Source: Spirochaetota bacterium
GTDB lineage: Bacteria; Spirochaetota; Spirochaetia; Treponematales; Rectinemataceae
Direction of reading: 5' to 3'
NCBI GenBank assembly: GCA_023421875.1
Contig: JAEZSM010000248.1
Location: 1 to 7,267 of the forward strand
DNA length: 7,267 nucleotides
The translations under genes and the position numbers were made by a program. The notes beneath the pieces were generated by a model. The model was not told the origin of the DNA, made no database searches, and saw nothing but the letters and a program-made list of their open reading frames with translations. Shown here piece by piece: positions 6,991 to 7,267 of the stretch (position 1 is its first letter; every line of letters begins with the position of its first letter).

Positions 6991-7017
6991 ATCCCGGGAG
7001 CGACTCCGGCCCGGGGT
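6991..7017 (+). terminator. GC-rich hairpin, possible terminator
   Basis: ATCCCGGG (6991-6998) can pair with CCCGGGGT (7010-7017), 8 bp including one G-U, around an 11-nt loop. An alternative fold pairs GGAG with CTCC inside the loop. CTTTCC follows on the plus strand, a poor T-tract. On the minus strand a TTTTT run lies 8 nt beyond the stem. No intact gene ends just upstream on either strand, so the hairpin may be a relic of the start-less frame ending at 6979 or may shield the next gene from read-through. Confidence 0.35.
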
Positions 7018-7055
7018 CTTTCCGACGCCGGCGCTTTCGATATATCCTCTATTTT

Positions 7056-7267
7056 GTGACCTTGCAAACACGGCGTAGAACCTACTGGATCCTCTTCGGC
7101 ATCGACGCGTTCCTGCTTCTGGTAGGCTTGGTTTTTTCCCTCATCCTCGCCTTCATGAAACGGGTTCCCATCTTTCTCATTGAACGGGGCATATACGCGA
7201 CCTATGATCTCTTTGGGCTGCGCATCCCCTCCCTGGGCTATTCCCTGGTAAACGCCCTGCTCCAGGC
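7056..7267 (+). CDS. N-terminal part of an unrecognised membrane protein
   Basis: A plus-strand frame is open from GTG 7056 to the right edge (70 full codons). The product starts with a basic stretch (TRRR at 5-8), then a single hydrophobic segment at about residues 11-33 (WILFGIDAFLLLVGLVFSLI and on), then KRVPIFLIERGIYATYDLFG and RIPSLGYSLVNALLQ. This is a typical positive-inside signal anchor followed by a short linker; the rest lies outside the window. GTG is chosen as the first plausible start: the frame is open back to TAA 6984 without any ATG, and the in-frame ATG at 7155 would remove the membrane segment. No ribosome binding site precedes GTG 7056. TTG 7062 is another option. The family is not recognised, and function cannot be inferred. 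Confidence 0.6.
   Translation, partial: MTLQTRRRTYWILFGIDAFLLLVGLVFSLILAFMKRVPIFLIERGIYATYDLFGLRIPSLGYSLVNALLQ

Noticed and set aside
6841..7055. A T-box or other riboswitch ahead of proS
   Set aside because: The predicted leader is only about 70 nt, and no T-box consensus, specifier stem or leader terminator is visible.

Overview
This window reads as an ordinary chromosomal block from a GC-rich bacterium. The best guess is a spirochaete. The reasons are the archaeal/eukaryote-like (type 3) prolyl-tRNA synthetase, a PreP-like M16C metallopeptidase of the kind spirochaetes carry, and a small exported protein with a relaxed, spirochaete-style lipobox. None of these is diagnostic alone, so the assignment is an inference.

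Left part (1-4218, minus strand): three genes run leftward. A two-gene ThrE-type exporter comes first: the YjjP-like subunit (soluble N-domain plus about five membrane helices, 4218-3448), then the YjjB-like subunit (3451-2951), joined by an ATGA stop/start overlap. After an 80-nt gap with small hairpins comes a large M16C zinc metallopeptidase (2870 to the left edge). Its 956 visible residues include the inverted zinc motif HILEH, the third-ligand region FNEMKG and the C-terminal R/Y motif; only its extreme C-terminus is cut off. If the three genes are co-transcribed, the locus would pair a peptide-degrading enzyme with an exporter for amino acids or small organic acids.

Middle (4219-5372): an AT-rich divergent intergenic region carries promoter-like sequences on both strands. 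It is followed by a plus-strand exported, probably lipid-anchored protein of the GIN/DUF2807 family (4481-5263) with a regular ladder of GSG(D/S) motifs about 19 residues apart. The gene ends in a small hairpin and then a strong bidirectional terminator (5301-5343), which separates it from the convergent proS.

Right part (5373-7267): proS (minus, 6830-5373) is complete, with a good promoter candidate at 6906-6935. The interval to its right holds an open, start-less plus-strand reading frame ending at 6979, then a GC-rich hairpin (6991-7017). The 5' end of an unrecognised plus-strand membrane protein begins at a GTG at 7056 and runs off the edge.

I found no tRNA, rRNA, CRISPR array, insertion sequence or phage element, and no convincing undescribed multi-gene system. 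The most unusual items are the exporter/peptidase arrangement, the GSG ladder protein, and the orphan reading frame plus hairpin next to proS.
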